This document shows positions 15,092-22,627 of a DNA stretch of 29,182 nt, in pieces. Each line of letters opens with the position of its first letter. The first letter of the stretch is position 1. The notes below the pieces were generated by a model, which did no database searches, was not told the origin of the DNA, and saw only the letters and a program-made list of their open reading frames with translations. A program made the translations under genes and the position numbers. Source of the DNA: an uncultured bacterium (GTDB lineage: Bacteria; Cyanobacteriota; Vampirovibrionia; Gastranaerophilales; Gastranaerophilaceae); the NCBI GenBank assembly GCA_947169755.1, contig CAMVQX010000004.1, forward strand, positions 1 through 29,182. Direction: 5' to 3'.

Positions 15092-15739
15092 ATGAAGAAA
15101 TTTTTAATTATATTTGCTATTTTTGTGTTTGCGCCATTATGTACATTAGCTGCAGAAAGTGTAGTACCTGAGTATGTTAGTATTGAATATAACAATACAT
15201 TCGGACTCTATCAAGCTCCAAACGAAATTGTTATATATAAAGAACCTGATGAAAGCTCAAATCTTGTACATAGCATAAGTTGGATTGGTTCTCAAATATT
15301 TCCTGAAGCAGTAAAACCAAATGAACTTTTTGTTGTATATTTACCGGAAAAGAATTTGGGCCTTCTTGCCGTTACTGATGAAACTGAGGATTGGGTTGAA
15401 GTAATTTATAACAACCGTACAGGTTCACGTGGTTGGATAAAAAAAGATGATCCGTACAGATTTATGAGTTGGATTATGTTTTATAATATGTATGGGCGAA
15501 AATACGGGTTGAGACTCTTAAAAGAATCTCCAAGTTTTGTGAAAGAACTTTATTCTTCAACAGAAGAAAATGCTCAAATTGTCGGAACGATAAATGTTCC
15601 TCAGAAGATTAACCTGACTGCAATAAGGGGTAATTGGGCATTAGTAAGTGTGTTTGATATTGATAAAACTCCAAAAACCGGATATGTTAGATGGCGCAGT
15701 GATAAAGGGGTAAAATTCTATTTTCCTGATATGAAATAG
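15092..15739 (+). CDS. Secreted protein with SH3-like domains
   Basis: A 215-residue protein with a strong signal peptide (MKKFLIIFAIFVFAPLCTLA, cleavage near residue 20). An in-frame TTG lies at 15080, but GGAGG at 15082-15086 precedes the ATG at 15092 with ideal spacing, so the ATG is taken. The mature part has two regions that look like bacterial SH3 modules: about 35-130, ending DWVEVIYNNRTGSRGWIKKDD, and about 150-210, with NWALVSVFD followed by TGYVRW. Such modules often bind peptidoglycan or accompany cell-wall enzymes, but no catalytic domain is present. It starts 12 nt after pheT and is probably co-transcribed with it. The functional link to pheT is not obvious. Confidence 0.75.
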   Translation: MKKFLIIFAIFVFAPLCTLAAESVVPEYVSIEYNNTFGLYQAPNEIVIYKEPDESSNLVHSISWIGSQIFPEAVKPNELFVVYLPEKNLGLLAVTDETEDWVEVIYNNRTGSRGWIKKDDPYRFMSWIMFYNMYGRKYGLRLLKESPSFVKELYSSTEENAQIVGTINVPQKINLTAIRGNWALVSVFDIDKTPKTGYVRWRSDKGVKFYFPDMK

Positions 15740-15750
15740 AAATTTTAAAT

Positions 15751-15776
15751 AAAAAAGCCGTTTCTTTCAAAACGGC
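15751..15776 (-). terminator. Orphan minus-strand intrinsic terminator
   Basis: On the minus strand the stem GCCGTTT/AAACGGC (15757-15776) with a 6-nt loop is followed directly by TTTTTT. On the plus strand the hairpin has A residues before it and no T-run after it. No annotated minus-strand gene lies upstream: both flanking genes are on the plus strand. Confidence 0.65.
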
Positions 15777-15854
15777 CAACTTCATATTTGGTAAAAGGTT
15801 AGTGTGTAGGAGAAAATAAAGAAAAAGAAAATGGTTTATACTTCATGTATGCCA

Positions 15855-15880
15855 ATATCCTTTATATATATAACGGATAT
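15855..15880. repeat. 26-bp near-perfect palindrome upstream of lptB
   Basis: ATATCC and GGATAT flank a 14-base core of which the inner 12 bases are self-complementary. Only one pair (T/C) breaks symmetry. It lies 55 bp before the lptB -35 box and could be an operator, a hairpin in a minus-strand RNA, or a barrier element. Confidence 0.55.
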
Positions 15881-15934
15881 ACAAAATATATTTACAATTT
15901 GTTACAATGCAAATGCAAGCTTTTTTACAATTTA

Positions 15935-15963
15935 TTGATTTCTTTAAATTTTTCTATTAGAAT
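15935..15963 (+). promoter_or_regulatory. lptB operon promoter
   Basis: TTGATT (15935-15940) and TAGAAT (15958-15963) are separated by 17 nt. The leader is about 12 nt and contains GAGGGG (15971-15976) just before the ATG at 15981. Confidence 0.65.
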
Positions 15964-15980
15964 TATCAAAGAGGGGTATT

Positions 15981-16706
15981 ATGAGAATAGAGGCTAGAAA
16001 TCTTGTAAAAATATACGGAGACAGAAGTGTTGTAAATGATGTCTCATTTGATGTTAATAAAGGGGAAGTAGTTTGTCTTTTAGGGCCGAATGGTGCAGGT
16101 AAAACTACAACTTTTTATATGGTTGTCGGGCTTATAAAGCCAAATAAAGGTCATATTTTTCTTGATGGCGACGATATTTCGGAATGGCCTATGAATGAAC
16201 GTGCAAGAGCCGGTATCGGATATTTACCTCAAGAGGCATCTATATTTAGAAAATTATCAGTTGAAGATAATATAAAGCTTGTTTTGGAAATGAACGATAA
16301 ATTAACGGTAGACGAAAAGAGGCGTAAACTTGAGGAGCTTTTGTCCGAATTTGGTATATTAAGGTTACGTTCTTATGCTGCGGTTTCATTATCAGGCGGT
16401 GAAAGAAGAAGGGTTGAAATTGCAAGAGCACTTGCAGCAAGTCCTGATTTCATGCTTTTGGATGAGCCTTTTGCCGGTATTGACCCTATTGCAATTGGTG
16501 ATATCAAGGATAATATCAGAAAAATTTCTGAAGATAAGGGAATTGGCGTATTGATTACCGATCACAACCCGAAAGCTACCCTTTCGATTACTGACAGAGC
16601 TTATGTAATTTTTGACGGAAAAATAAAAATTCAGGGCAGAAGTGTTGATGTCGCAAACGATCCTGTTGCTAAAGAATTTTATTTAGGAAAGGATTTCGAG
16701 CTTTGA
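15981..16706 (+). CDS. lptB: LPS export ABC transporter ATP-binding protein LptB
   Basis: Cytosolic ATPase that powers extraction of lipopolysaccharide from the inner membrane by LptF and LptG. It has 241 residues. The Walker A motif GPNGAGKTT is at 35-43, the Q-loop lies within YLPQEASIF, the signature LSGGE is at 137-141 and Walker B with catalytic glutamate is at 157-162 (FMLLDE). The H-loop is H195 in ITDHNPKA. The IFRKLSVEDNI segment and the closely spaced DEPFAGIDPIAI are characteristic of LptB among ABC ATPases. The stop codon overlaps the start of the permease gene, which supports the assignment. Confidence 0.95.
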   Translation: MRIEARNLVKIYGDRSVVNDVSFDVNKGEVVCLLGPNGAGKTTTFYMVVGLIKPNKGHIFLDGDDISEWPMNERARAGIGYLPQEASIFRKLSVEDNIKLVLEMNDKLTVDEKRRKLEELLSEFGILRLRSYAAVSLSGGERRRVEIARALAASPDFMLLDEPFAGIDPIAIGDIKDNIRKISEDKGIGVLITDHNPKATLSITDRAYVIFDGKIKIQGRSVDVANDPVAKEFYLGKDFEL

Positions 16707-17824
16707 TGAAATGGCTTTCTAAAATAACTATTTACGATAAGTATATTTTTAAACAGGTATTTTGGGCTACTTTTGCGGCAATTTTATTGTTTACTGTTGT
16801 GTGGATTGCTCCTGAAATGCTTTTAAATACTATAAAGAAAACTCTTGCGGGGGAATTTGGGGTTAAAACAGCAATACTTTTATTGCTATATGAATTACCG
16901 AAAATTCTGGGTAAGGCTTTTCCTGTAGGTTTGCTTTTGGGAACTTTATTTACATTTGATAAATTGAGTAAAGATTCTGAACTCACGATATTTAGAGCTG
17001 TTGGACTTTCTTTTTACAGAATTATTGCACCTGTCTTGGTTTTGAGTCTTTTTGTAACCGGTTTGTGTTTTGTTACTTATGATAAATTGATACCGTATTC
17101 TGTTGAAAAATCCGGAGCGCTTTTTGGGGAATATATTTCTACTCAGTATATTTATACTCAAAAAAATCAAGATGGCGTGCCGACTCAGGCAGTTGTTGTT
17201 TCAAAATTTTCAAAAGATACTATGTATAATGTAATAGTGCTTGATTTTAGGAATAAACAGTATTCTGATGTTCATCAGTTGAATAATATTTACTACGCAA
17301 AGACAGGTAAAAATTATCCTGACAGATGGGCATTGGACGATATTACTCAGTACAAAATTACCAGTGACGGAGTTTTTGTCGATATTAATAAATTCAAGTC
17401 TATGGATGTTTTGACGGAAGGCGAGGATGCAAAAAATGCGTTTACTTTAATGACTTATTCAACAAAAAAAGAGCGTGAAATCACTAACAAAGACTTAAAG
17501 AGTTATATAAAACTTCTTAAACAAGAAGGACTTGAGGAAGAATATCATTATATGCTGAATAAATATATGCAGAGATTTTTACATCCTTTCGTGTGTGTGC
17601 TATTAGCAGTTTTGGGTGCGCTTTTAGGATTTAGCAAACCGAGAGAACAGAGGCTTATAGGTTTTACTATTGCAATAGGGTGTATATTCCTGTACTACAT
17701 AACCTTGCCGTTTTTCGATTTGTTGGCTGAAAAAGGTATTTTGCCGCCTTTGATAACGGCGTCATTCCCGCCATTGGCATTTTTAGGGGCGATTGTAGCA
17801 TTTTATAAATCTAAGGACTTGTAA
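16706..17824 (+). CDS. LptF/LptG family LPS-export permease (YjgP/YjgQ)
   Basis: A 372-residue inner-membrane permease. Three N-terminal membrane helices lie at about 14-38, 58-86 and 102-126. A periplasmic beta-jellyroll-like region spans about 130-280, and three C-terminal helices follow at about 290-310, 320-345 and 348-368. The opening IYDKYIFKQVFWATFAAILL and the C-terminal FSKPREQRLIGFTIAIG are typical of the YjgP/YjgQ family. A TTG at 16703 could also start the frame. The ATG at 16706, which overlaps the lptB TGA by one base (TGATG), is preferred. Only one such permease is next to lptB, so the second partner (or a homodimer) must be sought elsewhere. Whether it is LptF or LptG cannot be told from sequence. 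Confidence 0.9.
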   Translation: MKWLSKITIYDKYIFKQVFWATFAAILLFTVVWIAPEMLLNTIKKTLAGEFGVKTAILLLLYELPKILGKAFPVGLLLGTLFTFDKLSKDSELTIFRAVGLSFYRIIAPVLVLSLFVTGLCFVTYDKLIPYSVEKSGALFGEYISTQYIYTQKNQDGVPTQAVVVSKFSKDTMYNVIVLDFRNKQYSDVHQLNNIYYAKTGKNYPDRWALDDITQYKITSDGVFVDINKFKSMDVLTEGEDAKNAFTLMTYSTKKEREITNKDLKSYIKLLKQEGLEEEYHYMLNKYMQRFLHPFVCVLLAVLGALLGFSKPREQRLIGFTIAIGCIFLYYITLPFFDLLAEKGILPPLITASFPPLAFLGAIVAFYKSKDL

Positions 17825-17825
17825 T

Positions 17826-18629
17826 ATGAAGAAAATATTTTTAGTATTTTTATGTTTGTTTATTTTTCAAGGGGTTGGTTTTACAGCTCCTAAAATTGAC
17901 ATAGACTACAATAACGGAATTTATCACATAATTTTAAAAGGTGAAAAAATTAAAAAGCGTATAAAATTTGTAAGCTCTGAGCATTTGATTACAAATAAGG
18001 AAGCTCATCAAAAGACAGGTTCAAGATTAACATTAAATGCCGGATATTTTGATCCTGAAACAGGGAAATCAGTTTCTTATATTGTAACAGACAGAAATAC
18101 ATCAGAAGATCCTATGTTCAATAGCGGATTATTTGCAAATTCTCTGTTAAGACGTAATATGGATAAAATATTGAATCGTACGGAATTCCGCATTGTTGAA
18201 TGTTATGATGACGGAAAGCTTCATTATGAAATTGTACCGCACAAAAGCGAGGTCGAATTTGGTTGTACCATAATTACTTCAGCGCAAGGCGGTCCTTTGA
18301 TTTATCCTCAATTGCGTTTGGAGGAAGAATTTTTCGTTGTAAAAAAAGATGGTGAAGTAGTAAGAGAGAGTTGTTCCGTTTTGCATAAGGTTGCAAGAAC
18401 TATCATCGGTTTGAAAAATGGGGAATTGCATATTTTGATTATAACTGATGAGCATCCTATGGATTTGTATGAAGTCCATGAATATGTTAAAAAACTCGGT
18501 TGGGACAGGGCTATGGCATTTGATGGAGGAAGTTCAACTTCTATGAATTATCTGAATAAATATGATGTTGTTTCAACAAAAGGTGATGGTGCCGGCCGCA
18601 GTATAAAATCATTTATGGTTGTTAGGTAG
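17826..18629 (+). CDS. Secreted phosphodiester glycosidase family protein (NAGPA-like)
   Basis: A 267-residue protein with an N-terminal signal peptide (MKKIFLVFLCLFIFQGVGFT, cleavage near 20). The mature domain carries phosphodiester glycosidase (NAGPA/DUF2233-type) signatures: LNAGYFDPETGKSVSYIV, then ARTIIGLKNGELHILIITDE, MAFDGGSSTSMNY and the closing GAGRSIKSFMVVR. The family cleaves glycosyl phosphodiesters; bacterial members act on envelope polymers or exopolysaccharide. It starts one base after the permease stop, so it belongs to the lptB operon. A role in trimming or recycling an envelope glycolipid or phosphodiester-linked sugar is inferred from this context. Confidence 0.85.
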   Translation: MKKIFLVFLCLFIFQGVGFTAPKIDIDYNNGIYHIILKGEKIKKRIKFVSSEHLITNKEAHQKTGSRLTLNAGYFDPETGKSVSYIVTDRNTSEDPMFNSGLFANSLLRRNMDKILNRTEFRIVECYDDGKLHYEIVPHKSEVEFGCTIITSAQGGPLIYPQLRLEEEFFVVKKDGEVVRESCSVLHKVARTIIGLKNGELHILIITDEHPMDLYEVHEYVKKLGWDRAMAFDGGSSTSMNYLNKYDVVSTKGDGAGRSIKSFMVVR

Positions 18630-18753
18630 ATTATAATTATTTATTTACAAATTATTTTTTTAAGTATTGTCTATTTTTCATCTTCGGAGCACTTTTAGAA
18701 GCAGGATTTATCAATGCTTTGCATAACTTATTTAGTCCGAAAAAAAATTTTAT

Positions 18754-18761
18754 GCTAGAAT
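18754..18761 (+). promoter_or_regulatory. rsmH promoter (extended -10), predicted leaderless start
   Basis: TGC precedes TAGAAT (18756-18761), an extended -10. The ATG at 18768 begins 6 nt after the box, where transcription should start. No Shine-Dalgarno is present. The -35 region is weak. Confidence 0.55.
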
Positions 18762-18767
18762 TTTTTT

Positions 18768-19745
18768 ATGGAAGAATTTAAGCATTATACCGTTATGTTG
18801 AACGAAGCTGTTGATGCGCTTGAATGTAAATCAGGCAAGATTTATGTTGATTGTACTTTAGGCGGCGGAGGGCATTCAGAACTTATTTTAAAACGGATAC
18901 AACCTGACGGCAGGCTGATTTCGTTTGACATTGATCAAGATGCCATTGATGCCGCATCAAAAAGGTTAAAAGACTATAAAAATCTGACAATAGTAAAAGA
19001 TTCTTACACAAACATAAAATCGGTATTAAATAATCTCGGCATAGAAAAGATAACGGGTGGTGTGCTTTTTGACCTTGGTGCATCGTATCATCAATTCAAT
19101 AAAGGGGAAAGAGGGTTTTCTTTTTCAAAAGAAGCTCCGCTTGATATGCGGTTTAATCAGGATGCTGAATTCTCTGCTTATGATGTCGTAAACAGCTACC
19201 CAGAAGATGATTTGGTCAGAATTTTTTCTGAGTATGGTGAAGAAAGATTTTCAAAAAGAATTGCCAAAAAAATTGTTGAAACAAGAAAGTATAAAAAACT
19301 TGAAACAACAACGGAATTGGCTGATTTGATTGTTAATTGTACTCCGCATGTAAAATCTAATATTCACCCGGCAACCCGCGTGTTTCAAGCAATTCGAATA
19401 GAAGTAAATCAAGAGTTAACAAATGTAAAAAATACTCTGAATGATGTGTTGGATTTGATGGACTTTGGTGCTATAATAAGTGTAATAAGTTTTCACTCAT
19501 TAGAAGACAGGTTAGTGAAGCAGTTTTTCAAATACCACTCGCAGAGGTGTCATTGCGATAAATCCCAGATGATTTGCCATTGTCCGCCTCCAAGGTTAGG
19601 GTTAGTGAATAAAAAACCGGTAGTTGCGAGTAACGAGGAGATAAGGATAAATCCGCCTTCAAGAAGTGCTAAACTCAGAGTAGCGAGATATATTGGGGTA
19701 GAAGAAGTTGAGTCCGGTAATAAAAGAAGAATACAAGGAATATAG
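18768..19745 (+). CDS. rsmH: 16S rRNA (cytosine(1402)-N4)-methyltransferase RsmH
   Basis: SAM-dependent enzyme that N4-methylates C1402 in the decoding centre of 16S rRNA. It has 325 residues. HYTVMLNEAVDAL at 6-18 and the SAM-binding motif DCTLGGGGHSELIL at 28-40 are diagnostic, as are FDIDQDAI, LFDLGASYHQFNKGERGFSF, LDMRF, the TRVFQAIRIEVNQEL segment and ISFHSLEDRLVKQFF. Its 3' end overlaps the FtsL-like gene by 38 nt, the usual order mraW-ftsL at the head of the division and cell-wall cluster. Here the cluster stops after these two genes, and no mraZ precedes it. Confidence 0.97.
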   Translation: MEEFKHYTVMLNEAVDALECKSGKIYVDCTLGGGGHSELILKRIQPDGRLISFDIDQDAIDAASKRLKDYKNLTIVKDSYTNIKSVLNNLGIEKITGGVLFDLGASYHQFNKGERGFSFSKEAPLDMRFNQDAEFSAYDVVNSYPEDDLVRIFSEYGEERFSKRIAKKIVETRKYKKLETTTELADLIVNCTPHVKSNIHPATRVFQAIRIEVNQELTNVKNTLNDVLDLMDFGAIISVISFHSLEDRLVKQFFKYHSQRCHCDKSQMICHCPPPRLGLVNKKPVVASNEEIRINPPSRSAKLRVARYIGVEEVESGNKRRIQGI

Positions 19746-20157
19746 CTATAGACAAGCGTATGCAGAAAATCCAATTGAATCACAAGTAATTGAAGGATAC
19801 TTTCAAAAGGAAATCTCACAAAAAGCTATGGCAATAAAAAAAGTCAACAAAACTTTATGTGCATTTTTAGGTGTTGCTGTAATCGTTGCATTTGTCAGCT
19901 ATTATTTTGCCATGTCTGATGAACTTACCCTTAATAAATTGAGCCGACAAATTACGACTTTGAATGATGAAAATGCTGAACTCCAAAACCATTTAGACAG
20001 ACTTAAATCTTTTAATAATGTTGATATGAAAATGATGCAACACAGCGTTTTAGCCAAAGCTGAAAACGTTATTGAAGTTTCTGCAGTAAGTTCAGTTGCC
20101 CCTGTTGATAATTCTATTCAAAAAACGGCATCCTTTAATTGGGCTATTGGTTATTAA
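19708..20157 (+). CDS. FtsL-like septum protein
   Basis: A 149-residue bitopic protein. A charged cytosolic N-terminus of about 48 residues is followed by one membrane helix at about 49-68 (TLCAFLGVAVIVAFVSYYFAM). A coiled-coil segment follows at about 70-105 (LSRQITTLNDENAELQNHLDRL), then a short polar tail. This topology and the position straight after rsmH match FtsL, the division protein that works with FtsB and FtsQ to activate septal peptidoglycan synthesis. The only early start in frame is TTG at 19708, inside rsmH. The next Met is just before the membrane helix. Sequence similarity within FtsL is low, so the call rests on topology and context. A terminator lies about 110 bp downstream. 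Confidence 0.68.
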   Translation: MSPVIKEEYKEYSYRQAYAENPIESQVIEGYFQKEISQKAMAIKKVNKTLCAFLGVAVIVAFVSYYFAMSDELTLNKLSRQITTLNDENAELQNHLDRLKSFNNVDMKMMQHSVLAKAENVIEVSAVSSVAPVDNSIQKTASFNWAIGY

Positions 20158-20266
20158 CCATTTATATATTTTATATATAGTCCTTTGGGTAATTGTTTAA
20201 TTATATTAATGCTATTTAATATAATTATAAATCTTTTTCATACTTCCAGCTATTCTTAATTCCAAC

Positions 20267-20290
20267 AGAGCCATTTTGGCTCTTTTTTTT
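20267..20290 (+). terminator. Rho-independent terminator after rsmH-ftsL
   Basis: AGAGCC (20267-20272) pairs with GGCTCT (20278-20283) around a 5-nt loop, and a run of T residues follows to 20290. Confidence 0.85.
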
Positions 20291-20292
20291 AA

Positions 20293-20321
20293 TTGATTTA
20301 TTGTTGTTTGCATGGTATAAA
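20293..20321 (+). promoter_or_regulatory. ilvE promoter
   Basis: TTGATT (20293-20298) and TATAAA (20316-20321) have a 17-nt spacer, and TGG directly before the -10 gives an extended -10. AGGAGG at 20328-20333 then leads to the ATG at 20341. The -35 starts 3 nt after the upstream terminator's T-run. Confidence 0.6.
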
Positions 20322-20340
20322 ACGGTTAGGAGGAATAAAA

Positions 20341-21378
20341 ATGGCAAAAGATATAGATTGGGGAAAATTAGGTTTTGGTTACATAACAACTGATTACAGA
20401 TATGTTTCAAATTTTAAAGACGGCAAATGGGATGATGGCGTGTTAACGGAAGATCCTAATATTGTATTGAATGAAAGCGCCGGAGTTTTGCAATATGCTC
20501 AAACATGTTTTGAAGGTCTGAAAGCATACAGAACAGTTGATGGTAAAGTTGTTTGTTTCCGTCCCGATCTTAACGCAAAAAGAATGAAAGACACTTGCGA
20601 AAGGCTTGAAATGCCTGTTTTTCCTGAAGAAAGGTTCTTAGATGCGGTTGAAAAAGTTGTAAAAGCTAATATTGATTATGTTCCTCCTTACGGTTCAGGC
20701 GCAACTTTATATTTAAGACCGTATATGTTTGGTTCAAATCCCGTAATCGGAGTTAAGCCTGCTGATGAATATCAATTCAGAATTTTTACGACTCCCGTCG
20801 GTCCTTATTTTAAAGGCGGTGCAAAAGCTATTACTATCAGAGTTCCTGATTTTGACAGAGCCGCACCGAGAGGTACAGGACATATTAAGGCCGGTTTGAA
20901 TTACGCAATGAGCCTTCACCCGATTGTTGATGCACATAAGCAAGGTTATAGCGAAAATATGTATCTTGATCCTGCAACCAGAACAAAAGTTGAAGAAACA
21001 GGCGGTGCAAATATTATTTTTGTAACTAAGGATAACAAAATTGTTACACCGAAATCAAATACAATCCTGCCTTCAATTACACGTCGTTCATTGATGTACG
21101 TTGCAAAACATTATTTGGGATTGGAAGCTGAAGAAAGAGAAATTTTATTCACAGAGGTAAAAGATTTTGCAGAATGCGCACTTTGCGGTACAGCTGCAGT
21201 TCTCTCACCTGTTGGCAAAATTGTAAACCACGGCGAAGAAATAGACTTTGGATATTCTGAAATGGGACCTGTTACAAAAAAATTGTATGATACATTAACA
21301 GGGATCCAAATGGGCAGAATTGAAGCCCCCGAAGGCTGGATAAAAGTTATTGAAGGAAAAGCTGCTGTCTGCAGATGA
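20341..21378 (+). CDS. ilvE: Branched-chain amino acid aminotransferase
   Basis: PLP enzyme interconverting Leu, Ile or Val with their 2-oxo acids, using glutamate/2-oxoglutarate. It has 345 residues, in the length class of the longer BCAT (group II, YbgE/eukaryote-like) enzymes. Visible motifs are YAQTCFEGLKAYR, RMKDTCERLEMP, LYLRPYMFG, PVGPYFKGG and the PLP lysine K183 in GHIKAGLNYAMSL. The later YLDPATRTKVEETGGANIIFV and ECALCGTAAVLSPVG segments also fit. A frame with ATG at 20293 exists, but AGGAGG before 20341 and the family N-terminus select 20341. It ends one base before the convergent porin gene, with no terminator visible between them. Confidence 0.94.
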   Translation: MAKDIDWGKLGFGYITTDYRYVSNFKDGKWDDGVLTEDPNIVLNESAGVLQYAQTCFEGLKAYRTVDGKVVCFRPDLNAKRMKDTCERLEMPVFPEERFLDAVEKVVKANIDYVPPYGSGATLYLRPYMFGSNPVIGVKPADEYQFRIFTTPVGPYFKGGAKAITIRVPDFDRAAPRGTGHIKAGLNYAMSLHPIVDAHKQGYSENMYLDPATRTKVEETGGANIIFVTKDNKIVTPKSNTILPSITRRSLMYVAKHYLGLEAEEREILFTEVKDFAECALCGTAAVLSPVGKIVNHGEEIDFGYSEMGPVTKKLYDTLTGIQMGRIEAPEGWIKVIEGKAAVCR

Positions 21379-21379
21379 T

Positions 21380-22627
21380 TTAGATTGCTATTTGCGTGCC
21401 TAAGATAATTCTGTGACTGTCTTTTGCGCCTTGATTTTGGCAGAAGACATAGTTTAGGATTAGTTTCAGCGCTTGACCTTTGATATACCAGTTTAAACCT
21501 ACGGAATATTCTCTGGTATTGTTATGTCTTATCTTCTTGTCCGGATCAAAATCATCATAACGTGCAACAGCTTCAAGTTTCGGATTGAATAAATAATATA
21601 GTGTAACACTCATACCTTGGCGTTTTTTATTGGTTAAGCCGGATAATCCGTTTGAGCCGTCAGCATTTGCATATTCTGCTTTTATTCTAAATTTTTTGTA
21701 TTCATAGCCGACGTATGTACTGTATACGGCAAAATTCGTCGAATGTCTTTTTCCAGCTGCAATTCCGCCTCCAACTTTTAAAATACCATACTTTCCGTCA
21801 GTTTTTCCAAGCGGTTTAAGGTTAACAAAACCGTCAAATTCAGCCCCGGGGAAAAAACTTGTAAAATACGTGCCCGAACTGTATACCCCTAAATCGTAAT
21901 CCACTAAAGAGTATTTGCCCATAGTTCTTGCACCGAGTTTTCTGACCGTACCAAAATTTCTTGCTATTTGAGAACGGGCAGCAAATGGCAATGTATATGA
22001 CGAATTTGAACCCTCATAGCCTACACTTGGTCTTGTATGCCCGACCAAAATTCTGTGGTGCGGAATTCTTCTTGAATCAATATAAACATCTTGAAAAATA
22101 TTCTGAATAACGGAATGATGATGTTGCGGCGTTGGATCAAGCATTATTCTGAAACCTTCTTTGCCGCCTCTAAATTTCCCGTCAACAAAAGTATTTATCA
22201 ATGATGTTTTGAACAAAGTATCGTTATCTTCTTTTTCAGGAATGTTTTCCTGCAAGTTAAATTTTAGGCCTGTCCATACATGTACACTTTCAATAGGACC
22301 TTTTTCAAATTTATGCGTAAGTTGTTCTTTGAATAATACTGAAGGAACACGCGTATTATCAATTTGTAGCTTGAATAAATCATTTTTAGTCTTTTTTAGA
22401 TTGTCCATCAATGTTGTGGAAACAATTTCTTGAGGTTTGCTTATATCCGGAATTTCAACTTCTTCTGTATCTGTTTCCGAGGAAGGTTCAATTACATCTA
22501 AATCTTCCTCTTCTAATACTGAAAAATCGGGAACAAGCGGACTTTTATCAAGCGTAATTTCCTCCTCTGCGTGTACTGAGGAGATTGCAAGTAATATTAG
22601 GGTTAATGTGATTAAAAATCTTTTCAT
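21380..22627 (-). CDS. Outer-membrane porin, OprO/OprP-like beta-barrel
   Basis: A 415-residue protein with a signal peptide (MKRFLITLTLILLAISSVHA, cleavage near 20). An acidic low-complexity region (about 21-70, rich in E, D, S, T) follows, then a segment rich in alternating beta strands to the C-terminus. Phosphate-selective porin O/P-like features are visible: the strand RILVGHTRPSVGYEGSNS, the RSQIARNFGTVRKLGARTMG stretch, GGGIAAGKRHSTNFAVY and the late barrel strands AEYANADG, LEAVARYDDFDPD and REYSVGLNWYIKG. The last residues are IAI, not the usual terminal aromatic. It has no ribosome-binding site of its own and overlaps the rfbB stop in an ATGA, so it depends on coupled translation. 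The substrate is unknown. Confidence 0.8.
   Translation of the reverse strand: MKRFLITLTLILLAISSVHAEEEITLDKSPLVPDFSVLEEEDLDVIEPSSETDTEEVEIPDISKPQEIVSTTLMDNLKKTKNDLFKLQIDNTRVPSVLFKEQLTHKFEKGPIESVHVWTGLKFNLQENIPEKEDNDTLFKTSLINTFVDGKFRGGKEGFRIMLDPTPQHHHSVIQNIFQDVYIDSRRIPHHRILVGHTRPSVGYEGSNSSYTLPFAARSQIARNFGTVRKLGARTMGKYSLVDYDLGVYSSGTYFTSFFPGAEFDGFVNLKPLGKTDGKYGILKVGGGIAAGKRHSTNFAVYSTYVGYEYKKFRIKAEYANADGSNGLSGLTNKKRQGMSVTLYYLFNPKLEAVARYDDFDPDKKIRHNNTREYSVGLNWYIKGQALKLILNYVFCQNQGAKDSHRIILGTQIAI

Noticed and set aside
16703..16705. TTG start for the LptF/G permease
   Set aside because: It adds only one residue, and the following ATG overlapping the lptB stop (TGATG) is the more usual coupled start.
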